A stretch of 64,000 nucleotides of DNA from Streptosporangiaceae bacterium (GTDB lineage Bacteria > Actinomycetota > Actinomycetes > Streptosporangiales > Streptosporangiaceae): assembly GCA_025964715.1 (NCBI GenBank), contig JAOPYH010000408.1:1-64000 (forward strand), given 5' to 3'. Made by a program: the position numbers and the translations under genes. Shown here in pieces: positions 7,888-16,284 of this stretch. Position 1 is the stretch's first letter, and each line of letters starts with the position of its first letter. The notes beneath the pieces were generated by a model. That model saw only the letters and a program-made list of their open reading frames with translations, searched no databases and was not told where the DNA came from.

Positions 7888-8850
7888 CTAGTCCAGGGTG
7901 AAGTAGTCGGGACCGCCGTAGACGCCGGTCGTGAGTTTTTGCCGCTGCATCAGCAGGTCGTTGAGCAGGCTGGAGGCGCCGAGGCGGAACCGGTCCGGGT
8001 GCAGCCAGTCAGGTCCCGCCGTCTCGTTGACGAGCACGAGATATTTGATCGCGTCCTTGGTGGTGCGGATGCCACCGGCCGCCTTGACCCCGATCTGCCG
8101 TCCGGTCTGGGCGCGGAAGTCCCGCACCGCCTCCAGCATGACCAGGGTCACCGGCAACGTGGCGGCCGGGGAGATCTTGCCGGTGGAGGTCTTGATGAAG
8201 TCCGCGCCGGCCAGCATGGCCAGCCACGACGCGCGGCGGACGTTGTCGTAGGTCACCAGCTCACCGGTCTCGAGGATCACCTTGAGGTGGGCGCCGCCGC
8301 ACGCCTCCTTGGTGGCGACGATCTCCTCGAAGACCTTCTGGTAGTCGCCGGCGAGGAAGGCCCCGCGGTCGATCACCATGTCTATCTCGCCGGCGCCGTC
8401 CCGCACCGCCTGCCGGGTGTCGGCCAGCTTGGCCTCCAGCGGAGCCCGGCCCGACGGGAAGGCAGTCGCGACACTGGCGACGCCGACGCCGGTGCCCTTC
8501 AGGGCGCTCACGGCCTCGGCCACCAGGTCGGAGTAAACGCACACCGCCGCCACCCTGGGCACGGACGGATCGCTCGGGTCGGGGCGGGCGGCCTTGGCGC
8601 ACATCGCCCGTACCTTGCCCGGCGTGTCGGCGCCCTCCAACGTGGTCAGGTCCACCATCGAGATGGCGAGGTCGATGGCCTCGGCCTTCGCGGACTTCTT
8701 GATGGACCTGGTGGCCAGGCGGGCGGCCCTTTCCTGCGCACCGACCTGGTCGACGCCGGGGAGCCCGTGCAGGAAGCGACGCAACGACCCGGTGGACGAG
8801 GTGATCTCATCCACCTGCCGGTCGTCCGGAGCGATCGGAAGCGCGGTCAC
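7888..8850 (-). CDS. deoC: deoxyribose-phosphate aldolase (DERA)
   Basis: A 320-residue class I aldolase of the DeoC family. The Schiff-base lysine lies in DFIKTSTGKISPAA near residue 220, the second active-site lysine in IGVKAAGGIRTTKDA near 255, and the proton-relay Asp in GAGEIDMVIDRGAFL near 165. It is longer than E. coli DeoC (259) and has a GAxxDYRLGASS-like end, FRLGASSLLNDLL, as in the eukaryote/actinobacterial long form. The start is GTG with GGAGGG about a dozen bases upstream, a slightly long spacing. It heads the unit deoC-ALDH-short ALDH-kinase-ABC transporter, divergent from the DUF3054 gene. Confidence 0.95.
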   Translation of the reverse strand: MTALPIAPDDRQVDEITSSTGSLRRFLHGLPGVDQVGAQERAARLATRSIKKSAKAEAIDLAISMVDLTTLEGADTPGKVRAMCAKAARPDPSDPSVPRVAAVCVYSDLVAEAVSALKGTGVGVASVATAFPSGRAPLEAKLADTRQAVRDGAGEIDMVIDRGAFLAGDYQKVFEEIVATKEACGGAHLKVILETGELVTYDNVRRASWLAMLAGADFIKTSTGKISPAATLPVTLVMLEAVRDFRAQTGRQIGVKAAGGIRTTKDAIKYLVLVNETAGPDWLHPDRFRLGASSLLNDLLMQRQKLTTGVYGGPDYFTLD

Positions 8851-8944
8851 AGAGATGGGGTCCCTCCTGCTGGGCGTTGTCCGAGAATGATGACATGTGC
8901 GGACAGGACCGCGGACCCCCCGAGGGGTGGGCCCGCACCGCCGT

Positions 8945-8950
8945 TACCCT
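8945..8950 (+). promoter_or_regulatory. -10 box for leaderless DUF3054 gene
   Basis: TACCCT fits TAnnnT and ends 7 bases before the ATG at 8958, with no Shine-Dalgarno sequence in between. This placement supports transcription starting at the ATG. Confidence 0.45.
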
Positions 8951-8957
8951 GTGGCAC

Positions 8958-9314
8958 ATGCGCGTTTTGACGGGGGCTGTGCTGGATCTGTGTGCGGTGT
9001 TGGTCTTCGTGGGGATCGGCCGGGCCAGCCATGGCGAGGGGGATACGGCGGCCGGCCTGGGGGCCACGGCATGGCCGTTCCTCACCGGTCTGGTGATCGG
9101 CTGGGTGATCACGCGGGCCTGGCGACGGCCCACCGCGATCGTGCCGACCGGCCTCGGGGTCTGGCTCGCCACGGTGGCCGCCGGCATGATTTTGCGGGCC
9201 GTGTCCGGCCAGGGGATCGCGCTGACCTTCGTCATCGTCTCTCTGGTCTTCCTCGGGGTCACGATGCTGGGGTGGCGGGCCGTCGCGACCCGGCTGAGGC
9301 CGCTGGGCGCGTGA
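8958..9314 (+). CDS. DUF3054 family small membrane protein
   Basis: A 118-residue protein with four predicted membrane helices: about residues 2-18, 33-53, 61-82 and 89-108. It contains the family-typical ATAWPFLTGLVIGWVITRAW segment and fits DUF3054, whose function is unknown. The frame is open further upstream to 8877, but the ATG at 8958 is preferred because it begins the first hydrophobic helix and has a -10 box at leaderless distance. It is monocistronic between deoC (divergent) and the secreted hydrolase. Confidence 0.8.
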   Translation: MRVLTGAVLDLCAVLVFVGIGRASHGEGDTAAGLGATAWPFLTGLVIGWVITRAWRRPTAIVPTGLGVWLATVAAGMILRAVSGQGIALTFVIVSLVFLGVTMLGWRAVATRLRPLGA

Positions 9315-9418
9315 CATAAGCTGAGATCCGGTCTTGCCCGGATCATGTCGGCCGAGACGCTGGTATGGGGTGCTGTCCCCTGGTGAAGCCCAACCTTTGT
9401 CCAGGGAGGACGCCCCAT

Positions 9419-10420
9419 ATGCGGATCCCGGTTACTGGTCGTGCGAGCCGCCTGCGGCGGCTCCTGGCCGCGGCCGCGATGTTCTTCGCGGTGTGGGCGA
9501 CCACCACGGGGGCCGTTCCGCTCGACGTCTACGGCAGGCCGGCGACTCTGCCCGCGCTGTCGGTCACCACGCTCGCCGCGCGCTACATGGCCAACCGGCG
9601 GGCCATCGAAGGGGCGCTGCACACGGCCCGCCGGGTCCACGACAAGGATCGCATCCGGGCCTTCTCTGCGTTCCTGCGGCCCGGCCGCACATTCCTTTTC
9701 TTCGACCCGCGCTCCAGCGGCCGCGCGATCGAGGTCATCGGTGACATCACCGCGGCGCAGCGGGTGGTCGTCCTCGTGCCCGGTGCGGACACGACCCTCA
9801 CCACCTTCGACACCCGGGGCGAGAAGCCGTACTCCACGCCCGGCGGGGGTGCCCGCGCGCTTTACGAGCAGGCACGGCAGATCAACCCCAGAGCCAGGCT
9901 CGCTGTGGTGGCCTGGCTGGGCTATCGCCCGCCGGCGACCGTGAGTGCCGGGGCTGTGACCGACGAGCGCGCCGACATCGGCGCCACAGCATTGCGGACC
10001 TTCGTCGGAGCCGTGCGGCGAGTGAATCCCGCGGCGCGCACCACGCTGATGTGTCACAGCTATGGGTCGGTCGTCTGTGGCGAGGCGGCCAGGGGACTGC
10101 CCATCAGTGAGATCGCCGCATTCGGCAGCCCGGGGATGTCGGCGCCGTCCGACGCCGCGCTGGGCACCCGGGCACGGATCTGGGCCGGGCGCGGATCAGG
10201 GGACTGGACCCGGCTGATCCCGCATATGCAGGTGCTCGGCATGGGGCACGGCGTCGACCCGGTCTCGCGAGCCTTCGGCGCCCGGGTCTTCGACGCCGGC
10301 CGGGCCGGCCACAGTGACTACCTCCGGCCGGGATCGCTGTCACTGCGCAATCTCGCGCTCATCGCACTCGGTCTCGATGCCGAGGTCACCCGGGCTGGAC
10401 AGCGTCTTCACTACGGGTGA
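9419..10420 (+). CDS. secreted alpha/beta hydrolase (DUF1023 type)
   Basis: A 333-residue protein with a basic N-terminus and hydrophobic core (RRLLAAAAMFFAVWATTTGAV) that should act as a signal peptide or anchor. The hydrolase fold follows: RVVVLVPGADTTLTTFD (oxyanion strand), AVVAWLGYRPPA, the nucleophile elbow TLMCHSYGSVVCG (HSYGS) near residue 205, the turn AAFGSPGM, and a C-terminal GHSDYL histidine. This is the Abhydrolase_8/DUF1023 pattern common in actinobacteria. The start is fixed by a strong GGGAGGA site eight bases before the ATG. Its natural substrate is unknown; lipid or ester hydrolysis at the cell surface is the family expectation. Confidence 0.85.
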   Translation: MRIPVTGRASRLRRLLAAAAMFFAVWATTTGAVPLDVYGRPATLPALSVTTLAARYMANRRAIEGALHTARRVHDKDRIRAFSAFLRPGRTFLFFDPRSSGRAIEVIGDITAAQRVVVLVPGADTTLTTFDTRGEKPYSTPGGGARALYEQARQINPRARLAVVAWLGYRPPATVSAGAVTDERADIGATALRTFVGAVRRVNPAARTTLMCHSYGSVVCGEAARGLPISEIAAFGSPGMSAPSDAALGTRARIWAGRGSGDWTRLIPHMQVLGMGHGVDPVSRAFGARVFDAGRAGHSDYLRPGSLSLRNLALIALGLDAEVTRAGQRLHYG

Positions 10421-10443
10421 GCTATCGCCTACTGTGAGCTATA

Positions 10444-10462
10444 GGAGCTTTGGAAGAGCTCC
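10444..10462 (+). terminator. hairpin after the secreted hydrolase gene
   Basis: Arms GGAGCT and AGCTCC pair across a 7-base loop, 24 bases after the hydrolase stop. There is no T-tract, so it is only a candidate terminator. Confidence 0.35.
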
Positions 10463-10496
10463 GCCATGTCGCGAATAGCGCGTCTTTTCGGGGGTT

Positions 10497-11909
10497 GTGG
10501 TGCGATCTCGATCTCGTGTGTCCAGCTTGACCGCCGCTTTAGCCGTCACCCTCGCCGTCCTGACGGGCTGCTCCGCCGGCAGGTCCCCGGCCGAGCGCGC
10601 CGTCCCCCCGGCGCGGCAGGGTAGCCCCCTCAAGGATCCGCCCCAATATGTGAGCACCAACGGGCTTCTGCGGGTCCGGATAGTCGTGGAGCGACGGCAG
10701 GTCCGGCTCGGCGGGCACCGGCTGTGGGCCTTGACCTACAACGGCTTCTCCATGCCGCCGACGCTGCGGCTGCGGCCGGGCGACCGCATGGACTTCACCA
10801 TGGTGAACAAGGTCAAGCCGTTCACCGAGCTGCGCGTGCACGGACTCCACGTGTCACCGGTCGGCGACTCCCACCATGTCCTCCTGCGTGTCCATCCGGA
10901 TGCGAGCCTGCACGACACGTTCTCTTTCCCGAGCAGCCTCTCGCCGGGTACGTACTGGTACCACACCTATGGCCGCCCGCATGCCACGTCGGATGCCACG
11001 GGAGGAATGTCGGGCATCATCGTGGTGGATGGCCTGCGGCAGCATCTCCCTCCCACGCTGCAGAACATAACCGAGCACGTCATGGCCCTGCAGGAGATAC
11101 AGACGCCACACGACGCGGGCCCCGGCGGGGACGCGGGCACGGGCGGTCCCGCGGGCCTCGTCAACGGGCAGAGCAACCCGGTCATCCCGATCCGTCCCGG
11201 CGAGACCCAGCTGTGGCGGCTGGCCAACATCAGCACCGAGGTCTACTACCGGCTCCACCTGCAGGGACAGCGCTTCCGGGTGGTGGCGCAGGACGCCAAT
11301 CCCGTGGACCAGATCTGGTCCGCCGACTCTCTCCTCATCCCGGCCGGGGCGCGTTATGACGTGCTGGTGCAGGGCGGTCATCCCGGCCGTGCCCGGCTGG
11401 AGAGCCTTCCCTACGGCCAGGGCTCGGCAGGGGGGCGGTCCCCGAGGCCACCGATCGCCACCGCCGTCTCCGCCGGGATCCCCGTGCGGTGCGCCGCGCT
11501 GCCGGCCGTCTTCGCCTCGATGGAGGACCTGACCCACGCCCGGATCGCTTCCCGTAACACCGTCGTGGTCACCGATGGCGCCGCGGGCCAGCAGTACGAC
11601 ATCAACGGCTTGGGGCCGGTCAGAGATGATCGCGTCGATATCGGGGCCCGCCCCGGCACGGTGCAGGAGTGGACCGTGCACAACGCCTCACCCCAGCAGC
11701 GGACCTTCCACGTCCACACCCACCGGTTCCAGCTCATGAGCGTCAACGGCCGCAACTACGCGGCTCGGAGCTGGCAGGACACCGTGTACCTCCCCGGGTA
11801 CGGGCACGTGGTGATCCGCTTGCGCTTCCACCACACCGGCAAGGCCGTGTTGCACTGCCACATCCGCAACGAGGAGGACATGGGAACGATGGCCGTCCTG
11901 GAGATGTGA
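10497..11909 (+). CDS. multicopper-oxidase-fold lipoprotein with degenerate copper sites
   Basis: A 470-residue secreted protein with a lipobox (LTGCSAG) near residue 24 and a three-cupredoxin layout. All four copper motifs can be located but are damaged: motif I LRVHGLHVSP (normally HxHGLH; first His is Arg), motif II GTYWYHTYG (normally HxH; second His is Tyr), motif III RTFHVHTHRF (normally HPFHxH; the type 1 His is Arg), and motif IV HCHIRNEEDMGTM (normally HCHIxxHxxxGM; type 1 His is Glu and axial Met is Thr). The cysteine and some type 3 histidines survive. A normal oxidase is therefore unlikely; a structural role, as for FtsP/SufI, is possible. The start is one of two adjacent GTG codons (10497, 10500) after GGGGG. 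Confidence 0.85.
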   Translation: MVRSRSRVSSLTAALAVTLAVLTGCSAGRSPAERAVPPARQGSPLKDPPQYVSTNGLLRVRIVVERRQVRLGGHRLWALTYNGFSMPPTLRLRPGDRMDFTMVNKVKPFTELRVHGLHVSPVGDSHHVLLRVHPDASLHDTFSFPSSLSPGTYWYHTYGRPHATSDATGGMSGIIVVDGLRQHLPPTLQNITEHVMALQEIQTPHDAGPGGDAGTGGPAGLVNGQSNPVIPIRPGETQLWRLANISTEVYYRLHLQGQRFRVVAQDANPVDQIWSADSLLIPAGARYDVLVQGGHPGRARLESLPYGQGSAGGRSPRPPIATAVSAGIPVRCAALPAVFASMEDLTHARIASRNTVVVTDGAAGQQYDINGLGPVRDDRVDIGARPGTVQEWTVHNASPQQRTFHVHTHRFQLMSVNGRNYAARSWQDTVYLPGYGHVVIRLRFHHTGKAVLHCHIRNEEDMGTMAVLEM

Positions 11910-11922
11910 CCGCTGTCCCGGG

Positions 11923-13638
11923 TCAGTGCGACTCGCGGGCCACCTGGTCGCCACGGCGGCCCACGAGGAAGTCCAGGTCCGCGCCGCGGTTCGCCTGCTG
12001 CACGTGGTCGACATAGAGGCGTTCCCAGCCGCTGGACGGCGACGCGTAGGCCGCCGCGGAGGCCTCGGAACCGCGCCGCGTCAGCAGTTCCTCCTCCGGC
12101 ACCTCCAGATCGAGGCGCCGGGCCGGGACGTCCAGCACGATCATGTCGCCGGTGCGGACCAGCGCCAGCGGTCCACCGGCCGCGGCCTCGGGAGCGGTGT
12201 GCAGGACGACGGTGCCGTAGGCGGTTCCGCTCATGCGAGCATCACTGATGCGCACCATGTCGCGCACCCCCTTGGCCAGCACCTTGGCCGGCAAGGGCAT
12301 GTTGCCGACCTCGGGCATGCCGGGGTAGCCCTTGGGCCCGCAGCCGCGCAGGACCAGCACGCAGGTCTCGTCGACGTCGAGGTCGGGGGAGTCGAGGCGG
12401 GCGTGCAGGTCCTCGATGCTCTCGAACACCACGGCCCGGCCACGGTGGCGCAGGAGGTCAGGTGAGGCGGCCGCGGGCTTGATCACGGCGCCGTCGGGGG
12501 CGAGGTTGCCGCGCAGGACCGCGATCCCCGCGTCGGGGAGCAACGGGGCGGTGCGGGGCCGGATCACCGCCTCGTCCCAGATCCGTGCGTCATCCAGGTG
12601 ATCGACCAGCGGCCGGCCCGTGACGGTCATGGCCTCCGGCGACAGCAGGTCACGGACCTCACGGAGCACGGCCAGCAGGCCTCCGGCCCGGTGCAGGTCG
12701 TCCATCAGATGGCGGCCGGACGGTTGCAGGTCAACGAGGAGCGGGACCCCGGAGCCGGTGCGGTCGAAGTCGTCCAGGGTCAGTTCGACGCCGAGGCGAC
12801 CCGCGATGGCGAGCAGATGCACCACCGCGTTGGTGGAGCCGCCGATGGCCGCCAGCACGACGATCGCGTTGAGGAAGGACGACCGGGTCATCACGGTGCT
12901 GGGCCGGCGCTCCTGGCGGATCAGATCCACGGCGAGCCGTCCGGCTTCGTGGGCCTTTTCCAGCAGCCGGCTGTCGGGGGCGGGCGTGCCGGCGATGCCC
13001 GGGATCGTCATGCCCAGGGCCTCGGCGACGCAGGCCATCGTCGAGGCGGTGCCCATCGTGTTGCAGTGGCCCTTGCTGCGGATCATCGAGGATTCGGAGG
13101 TGAGGAAGTCCTCACGCGAGAGGGTGCCGGCGCGGACCTCCTCGCTGAGCCGCCACACGTCCGTACCGCAGCCCAGCGGGGCGCCGCGGAAATGGCCGGT
13201 CAACATCGGGCCGCCGGGGACCACGACCGCCGGCAGGTCCACCGACGCGGCCGCCATGAGGAGCGCCGGGATCGTCTTGTCACAGCCGCCGAGCAGCACC
13301 ACGCCGTCGATCGGGTTGGCGCGGAGCATCTCCTCGGTGGCCATCGCGGCGAGGTTGCGCCACAGCATCGCGGTCGGGCGCACCTGAGTCTCCCCCAGAG
13401 AAAGGACTGGAAGGTTCAGCGGGGTGCCGCCGGCCTCCCAGACACCCTGCTTGACGCTGGTGGCCACTTCGTCGAGGTGAGAGTTACAGGGAGTCAGGTC
13501 CGACGCGGTGTTGGCGATCGCGATCTGCGGCCGGCCGCCGAGGGCGGAGGCCGGTAGGCCGCGCCGCATCCAGGCCCGGTGGATGTAGGAGTCTCGGTCG
13601 CCGCCTGAGTACCATTGCGCGCTGCGGAGCTCGGTCAC
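11923..13638 (-). CDS. IlvD/Edd-family sugar-acid or dihydroxy-acid dehydratase
   Basis: A 571-residue iron-sulfur dehydratase. The cluster cysteines sit in DLTPCNSHLDEV, VLLGGCDKTIPALL and SKGHCNTMGTAST, and the active-site segment is RISDARMSGTAYGTVVLH near residue 440. The family includes dihydroxy-acid dehydratase (isoleucine/valine), 6-phosphogluconate dehydratase and L-arabonate/galactonate dehydratases. The extended GWERLYVDHVQQANRGADLDFL tail and the neighbouring polyol dehydrogenase favour the sugar-acid subgroup, by inference. The GTG at 13638 is chosen because the family begins with LRSAQWYSGGDRDSYIHRAW. A 15-codon open frame ends three bases upstream. It converges on the oxidase-like gene with a 13-base gap. 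Confidence 0.85.
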   Translation of the reverse strand: MTELRSAQWYSGGDRDSYIHRAWMRRGLPASALGGRPQIAIANTASDLTPCNSHLDEVATSVKQGVWEAGGTPLNLPVLSLGETQVRPTAMLWRNLAAMATEEMLRANPIDGVVLLGGCDKTIPALLMAAASVDLPAVVVPGGPMLTGHFRGAPLGCGTDVWRLSEEVRAGTLSREDFLTSESSMIRSKGHCNTMGTASTMACVAEALGMTIPGIAGTPAPDSRLLEKAHEAGRLAVDLIRQERRPSTVMTRSSFLNAIVVLAAIGGSTNAVVHLLAIAGRLGVELTLDDFDRTGSGVPLLVDLQPSGRHLMDDLHRAGGLLAVLREVRDLLSPEAMTVTGRPLVDHLDDARIWDEAVIRPRTAPLLPDAGIAVLRGNLAPDGAVIKPAAASPDLLRHRGRAVVFESIEDLHARLDSPDLDVDETCVLVLRGCGPKGYPGMPEVGNMPLPAKVLAKGVRDMVRISDARMSGTAYGTVVLHTAPEAAAGGPLALVRTGDMIVLDVPARRLDLEVPEEELLTRRGSEASAAAYASPSSGWERLYVDHVQQANRGADLDFLVGRRGDQVARESH

Positions 13639-13640
13639 GA

Positions 13641-13688
13641 TCAGAGCTTCTTCCACTCGCCGGGACGCGTGTCCAACATCTCGATCAT
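13641..13688 (-). other. possible leaderless 15-codon leader peptide upstream of the dehydratase
   Basis: ATG at 13688 opens MIEMLDTRPGEWKKL and stops at 13641, two bases before the dehydratase GTG. On the minus strand TAGTGT, a good -10 box, ends five bases before this ATG, so the transcript would begin at the small frame. The dehydratase has only a weak ribosome binding site inside the end of this frame, which suggests translational coupling. It could instead be the relic of a lost upstream gene. Confidence 0.35.
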
Positions 13689-13729
13689 GGTCGACACTAG
13701 CCCGTACCGGCCTTCCGGAGAAGGTGTTC

Positions 13730-14815
13730 GTGAAGCGCACGCAAGCCCAGCCGACCGGCCAGCCGGCTCTCATGAGCACGGACCTGATGAGAGCCTTCGT
13801 CGTCCGCGGCCCAGGCGACTGCGGTGTCGAGCGGGTGCCGGTCCCGGTCGCCGGGCCCGGCCACGTCGTCGTTGACGTCGAGCGGGTCGGAGTGTGCGGC
13901 ACCGACGCCGAGTTCTTCACCGGCACCATGGCCTACCTGCGGGACGGCCATGCCGCCTATCCGATGCGGCTCGGCCACGAATGGTGCGGGCTCGTCTCCG
14001 AGGTCGGGACGGGCGTCGACCCGGCCTGGCTCGGGCGGCGGGTCACCGCGGACACCATGCTCGGCTGCGGGGACTGCCACCGGTGCCTGGGGGGCCGGCA
14101 GCACGTGTGCGAGCGACGCTATGAGATCGGCATCCGCGGCGGCTGGCCTGGAGCGCTGGCGGAGAGGCTGGCCGTGCCGGCGACCGCGCTGCACGCCCTG
14201 CCGGACTCGGTGGGGGTCGTGGCCGGTGCGCTCGTCGAGCCCGGCGGCAACGCCCTGCGCGCCGTGCAGGCCGCAGACCTGCGGCCGGGAATGCGGGCCA
14301 TCGTCTGGGGGCCGGGTGCCATCGGCCTGCTGGCCGCCCGGTTCGCGGCCGCCCAGGGCGTGGAGGTCCACGTGGTCGGTCCGTCGACGGAGGCGGTCGA
14401 GCGGGCACGCGAGCTCGGGGTCGAGCACGCATGGACCATCGACCGCCTGCCGGCCCAGCCCTACGACGCCGTCATCGACGCCACGAACGCCGCCGAGGTG
14501 CCACCGGCCGCCCTGGACCTCGTCGAACCCGGCCGCCGGGTGGTCTACATCGGCCTGGCGTCGGTCCCCAGCGCCATCGATACGCGGACCCTCGTCCTCA
14601 AGGACGTCACAGCCGTGGGCGTCCTGAGTGCCTCACCCGCCCTGGCCGGTGCCATCGAGCACTACGCCTCCGGACTCGTGGACCCCGAACCCCTCGTCGC
14701 CGCGACCGTGGGTCTCGAGGACGTCGGGGAAGTCCTGGCCGGCCGCCGCCCCGCGGGGGCGGGCCCTGGCCCCAAGATCCACGTGGACCCCCGCACGGAT
14801 GGTCCGGGTCAGTAG
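13730..14815 (+). CDS. zinc-dependent alcohol/polyol dehydrogenase (MDR family)
   Basis: A medium-chain dehydrogenase of about 340-361 residues. The catalytic zinc site is read from VGVCGTDAEFFTG and RLGHEWCGLV (GHE), the structural zinc lobe from TADTMLGCGDCHRCLGGRQHVC (given here in part), and the nucleotide fold from VWGPGAIGLLAARFA near residue 200. This is the threonine/sorbitol/galactitol dehydrogenase branch. GTG 13730 has GGAGAAGG at good spacing and GC-rich third positions from that point, but ATGs at 13772 and 13787 are alternatives; family members usually begin near 13787 (MRAFVV). It is divergent from the dehydratase and the two may share a sugar or sugar-acid pathway. Its stop overlaps the convergent thrE stop by seven bases. 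Confidence 0.85.
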   Translation: MKRTQAQPTGQPALMSTDLMRAFVVRGPGDCGVERVPVPVAGPGHVVVDVERVGVCGTDAEFFTGTMAYLRDGHAAYPMRLGHEWCGLVSEVGTGVDPAWLGRRVTADTMLGCGDCHRCLGGRQHVCERRYEIGIRGGWPGALAERLAVPATALHALPDSVGVVAGALVEPGGNALRAVQAADLRPGMRAIVWGPGAIGLLAARFAAAQGVEVHVVGPSTEAVERARELGVEHAWTIDRLPAQPYDAVIDATNAAEVPPAALDLVEPGRRVVYIGLASVPSAIDTRTLVLKDVTAVGVLSASPALAGAIEHYASGLVDPEPLVAATVGLEDVGEVLAGRRPAGAGPGPKIHVDPRTDGPGQ

Positions 14816-16185
14816 CCGCCACGGGTGCGGCGGGCGGCCGGGCGGGCGCCGCGGCCGGAGCCGCCCAGCCCGACACGCTGGAAGGCGCGTACGAACTCGC
14901 CGCCCAGGTTGACCCCGGCGCCGAGCGCCAGCGCCACCGAGATCGCACCGATCAGGCTGAGCACGCCCACCTGCGGGGCGCCGGTGTTGAGCTCGATCAT
15001 GCCTCGATAGAGCATGGTCCCCGGGAGCAGGGGCGCGATCGCCGGGACGACGTAGGGCAGCGCCGCCGCGCGCCGGCGCCGGGCCAGCAGGTTGCCGAGG
15101 AGCCCGATCAGGATCGCGGCGATCGCGGCGGCGAGCACCGACGGGACCTGCACTCCCAGCGCGAGCACGTACACGACCCAGATGAGGGCCCCGCCCAGCG
15201 CCGCGGGAAACAGTACGTCCCGCGGGACGGCGAGGGAGAGGGCGAACGTCGCCGACACGGCGGCCGCCGCGATGATGGCCACCGGCTTCAGCGAGACCGG
15301 AGCGGCGGGCAGGTCCTTGACGTCGATCGCCACGCCGAGCCGCACCGCCGCGTAAACGGAGACCCCGAGTCCGGCGACGATGGCCGCCACGATGAAGAAG
15401 ACCTCCAGCAGCCGGGCCGCCGCGCTGACGAGGTCGCCGGTGATGCCGTCCTGGATGCTGGCCACCAGGGGACGGCCGGGCAGCAGAGCCACGATGGCGC
15501 CGGTCACGATGGTGGCCGCGCGGGCGGGAGCGCCGGCCGAGATCACCAGGGCCGCACTGCTGGCGCCGATCGCCGAGGCAAGCGTGAGCTGGAAGAACTC
15601 GGCGATGCCGCGCCGGGCCAGCGCGGCCGTGGTCCGCTCCGCGAGCAGCGTGGCGACGAAGGCCGTGCCGGCCACCAGGGGCCCGCCGCCGACCAGCACG
15701 CCGGCCGATGCCGCGATGAGGCCGAGCGACACGGCGATCATCCACGGTGGATACGGCCCCCTGGCGGCCTTGATCTCCCGGAATCTCGTGAAGGCGTCCT
15801 CGATCTCCAGCAGCCCGATCGAGGTGTCGTGCACCAGGCGGTGCAGTTCGACCAGGCGCCAGTAGGCCGGGATACGGCGCCGGATGGCCCGTGCGCCGGT
15901 CACGGGAGGCGCGCCGTTGCCCGGGTGGGCCGACACCAGGATGTTGGTGAAGGTCACCTGGACTTCACAGCGGGGCAGCTCGTAGGCGACCGCCAGGCTG
16001 AGCATCGCCTCATTGACCCGTTCGGTCGACTCGCCGCTGGCCAGCAGCAGCTCGCCCACCCGCAGGACGAGTTCGAGCGTGCGATAGGAGACGACCTCGC
16101 CGGGCTCCTCTTCGGGTGGGTCCACCACCGGTTCCTCGGTCAGAGCCCGCAGGGTCCGTCGCAGTCGCTCCGCAGCTAGCCCCAT
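14809..16185 (-). CDS. thrE: threonine/serine exporter family protein
   Basis: A 458-residue ThrE-type exporter. A soluble N-terminal part carries LRVGELLLASGESTERVNEAM and CEVQVTFTNILVSAH near residues 40-90 (the DUF1212 domain, suspected to act on the substrate). About ten membrane helices follow, with ALLPGRPLVASIQDGITGD near residue 240 and, in the second half, PAIAPLLPGTMLYRGM (DUF3815). Corynebacterium ThrE exports threonine and serine by proton motive force; other members take small peptides. The ATG has no evident Shine-Dalgarno sequence. Confidence 0.9.
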   Translation of the reverse strand: MGLAAERLRRTLRALTEEPVVDPPEEEPGEVVSYRTLELVLRVGELLLASGESTERVNEAMLSLAVAYELPRCEVQVTFTNILVSAHPGNGAPPVTGARAIRRRIPAYWRLVELHRLVHDTSIGLLEIEDAFTRFREIKAARGPYPPWMIAVSLGLIAASAGVLVGGGPLVAGTAFVATLLAERTTAALARRGIAEFFQLTLASAIGASSAALVISAGAPARAATIVTGAIVALLPGRPLVASIQDGITGDLVSAAARLLEVFFIVAAIVAGLGVSVYAAVRLGVAIDVKDLPAAPVSLKPVAIIAAAAVSATFALSLAVPRDVLFPAALGGALIWVVYVLALGVQVPSVLAAAIAAILIGLLGNLLARRRRAAALPYVVPAIAPLLPGTMLYRGMIELNTGAPQVGVLSLIGAISVALALGAGVNLGGEFVRAFQRVGLGGSGRGARPAARRTRGGY

Positions 16186-16193
16186 GCCCGTAC

Positions 16194-16227
16194 ATAACCT
16201 CCATTGGTGACATCTCGGGAAGGTTAT
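16194..16227. repeat. inverted repeat upstream of thrE
   Basis: ATAACCT (16194-16200) and AGGTTAT (16221-16227) form 7-bp arms with a 20-base spacer, 9 bases upstream of the thrE start. The position suits a regulator site or promoter element. A similar core, AAGGTTA/TAACCTT, recurs at 21274-21300. Confidence 0.3.
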
Positions 16228-16284
16228 ATGGCCTGGCGGGGCGCTCAGTCTCCGAGGTCAGCTTGCATGCCGGCGCAGTTGCGG

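Noticed and set aside
6484-8970. A very long plus-strand open frame (about 828 codons) antisense to deoC and the ALDH gene
   Set aside because: It is a shadow of the GC-rich minus-strand genes. It has no recognisable family, ribosome site or domain, while the minus-strand genes match known families.
10418-10446. Short direct repeat GTGAGCTAT before the oxidase-like gene
   Set aside because: Only two nine-base copies with no promoter link; too short to claim meaning.
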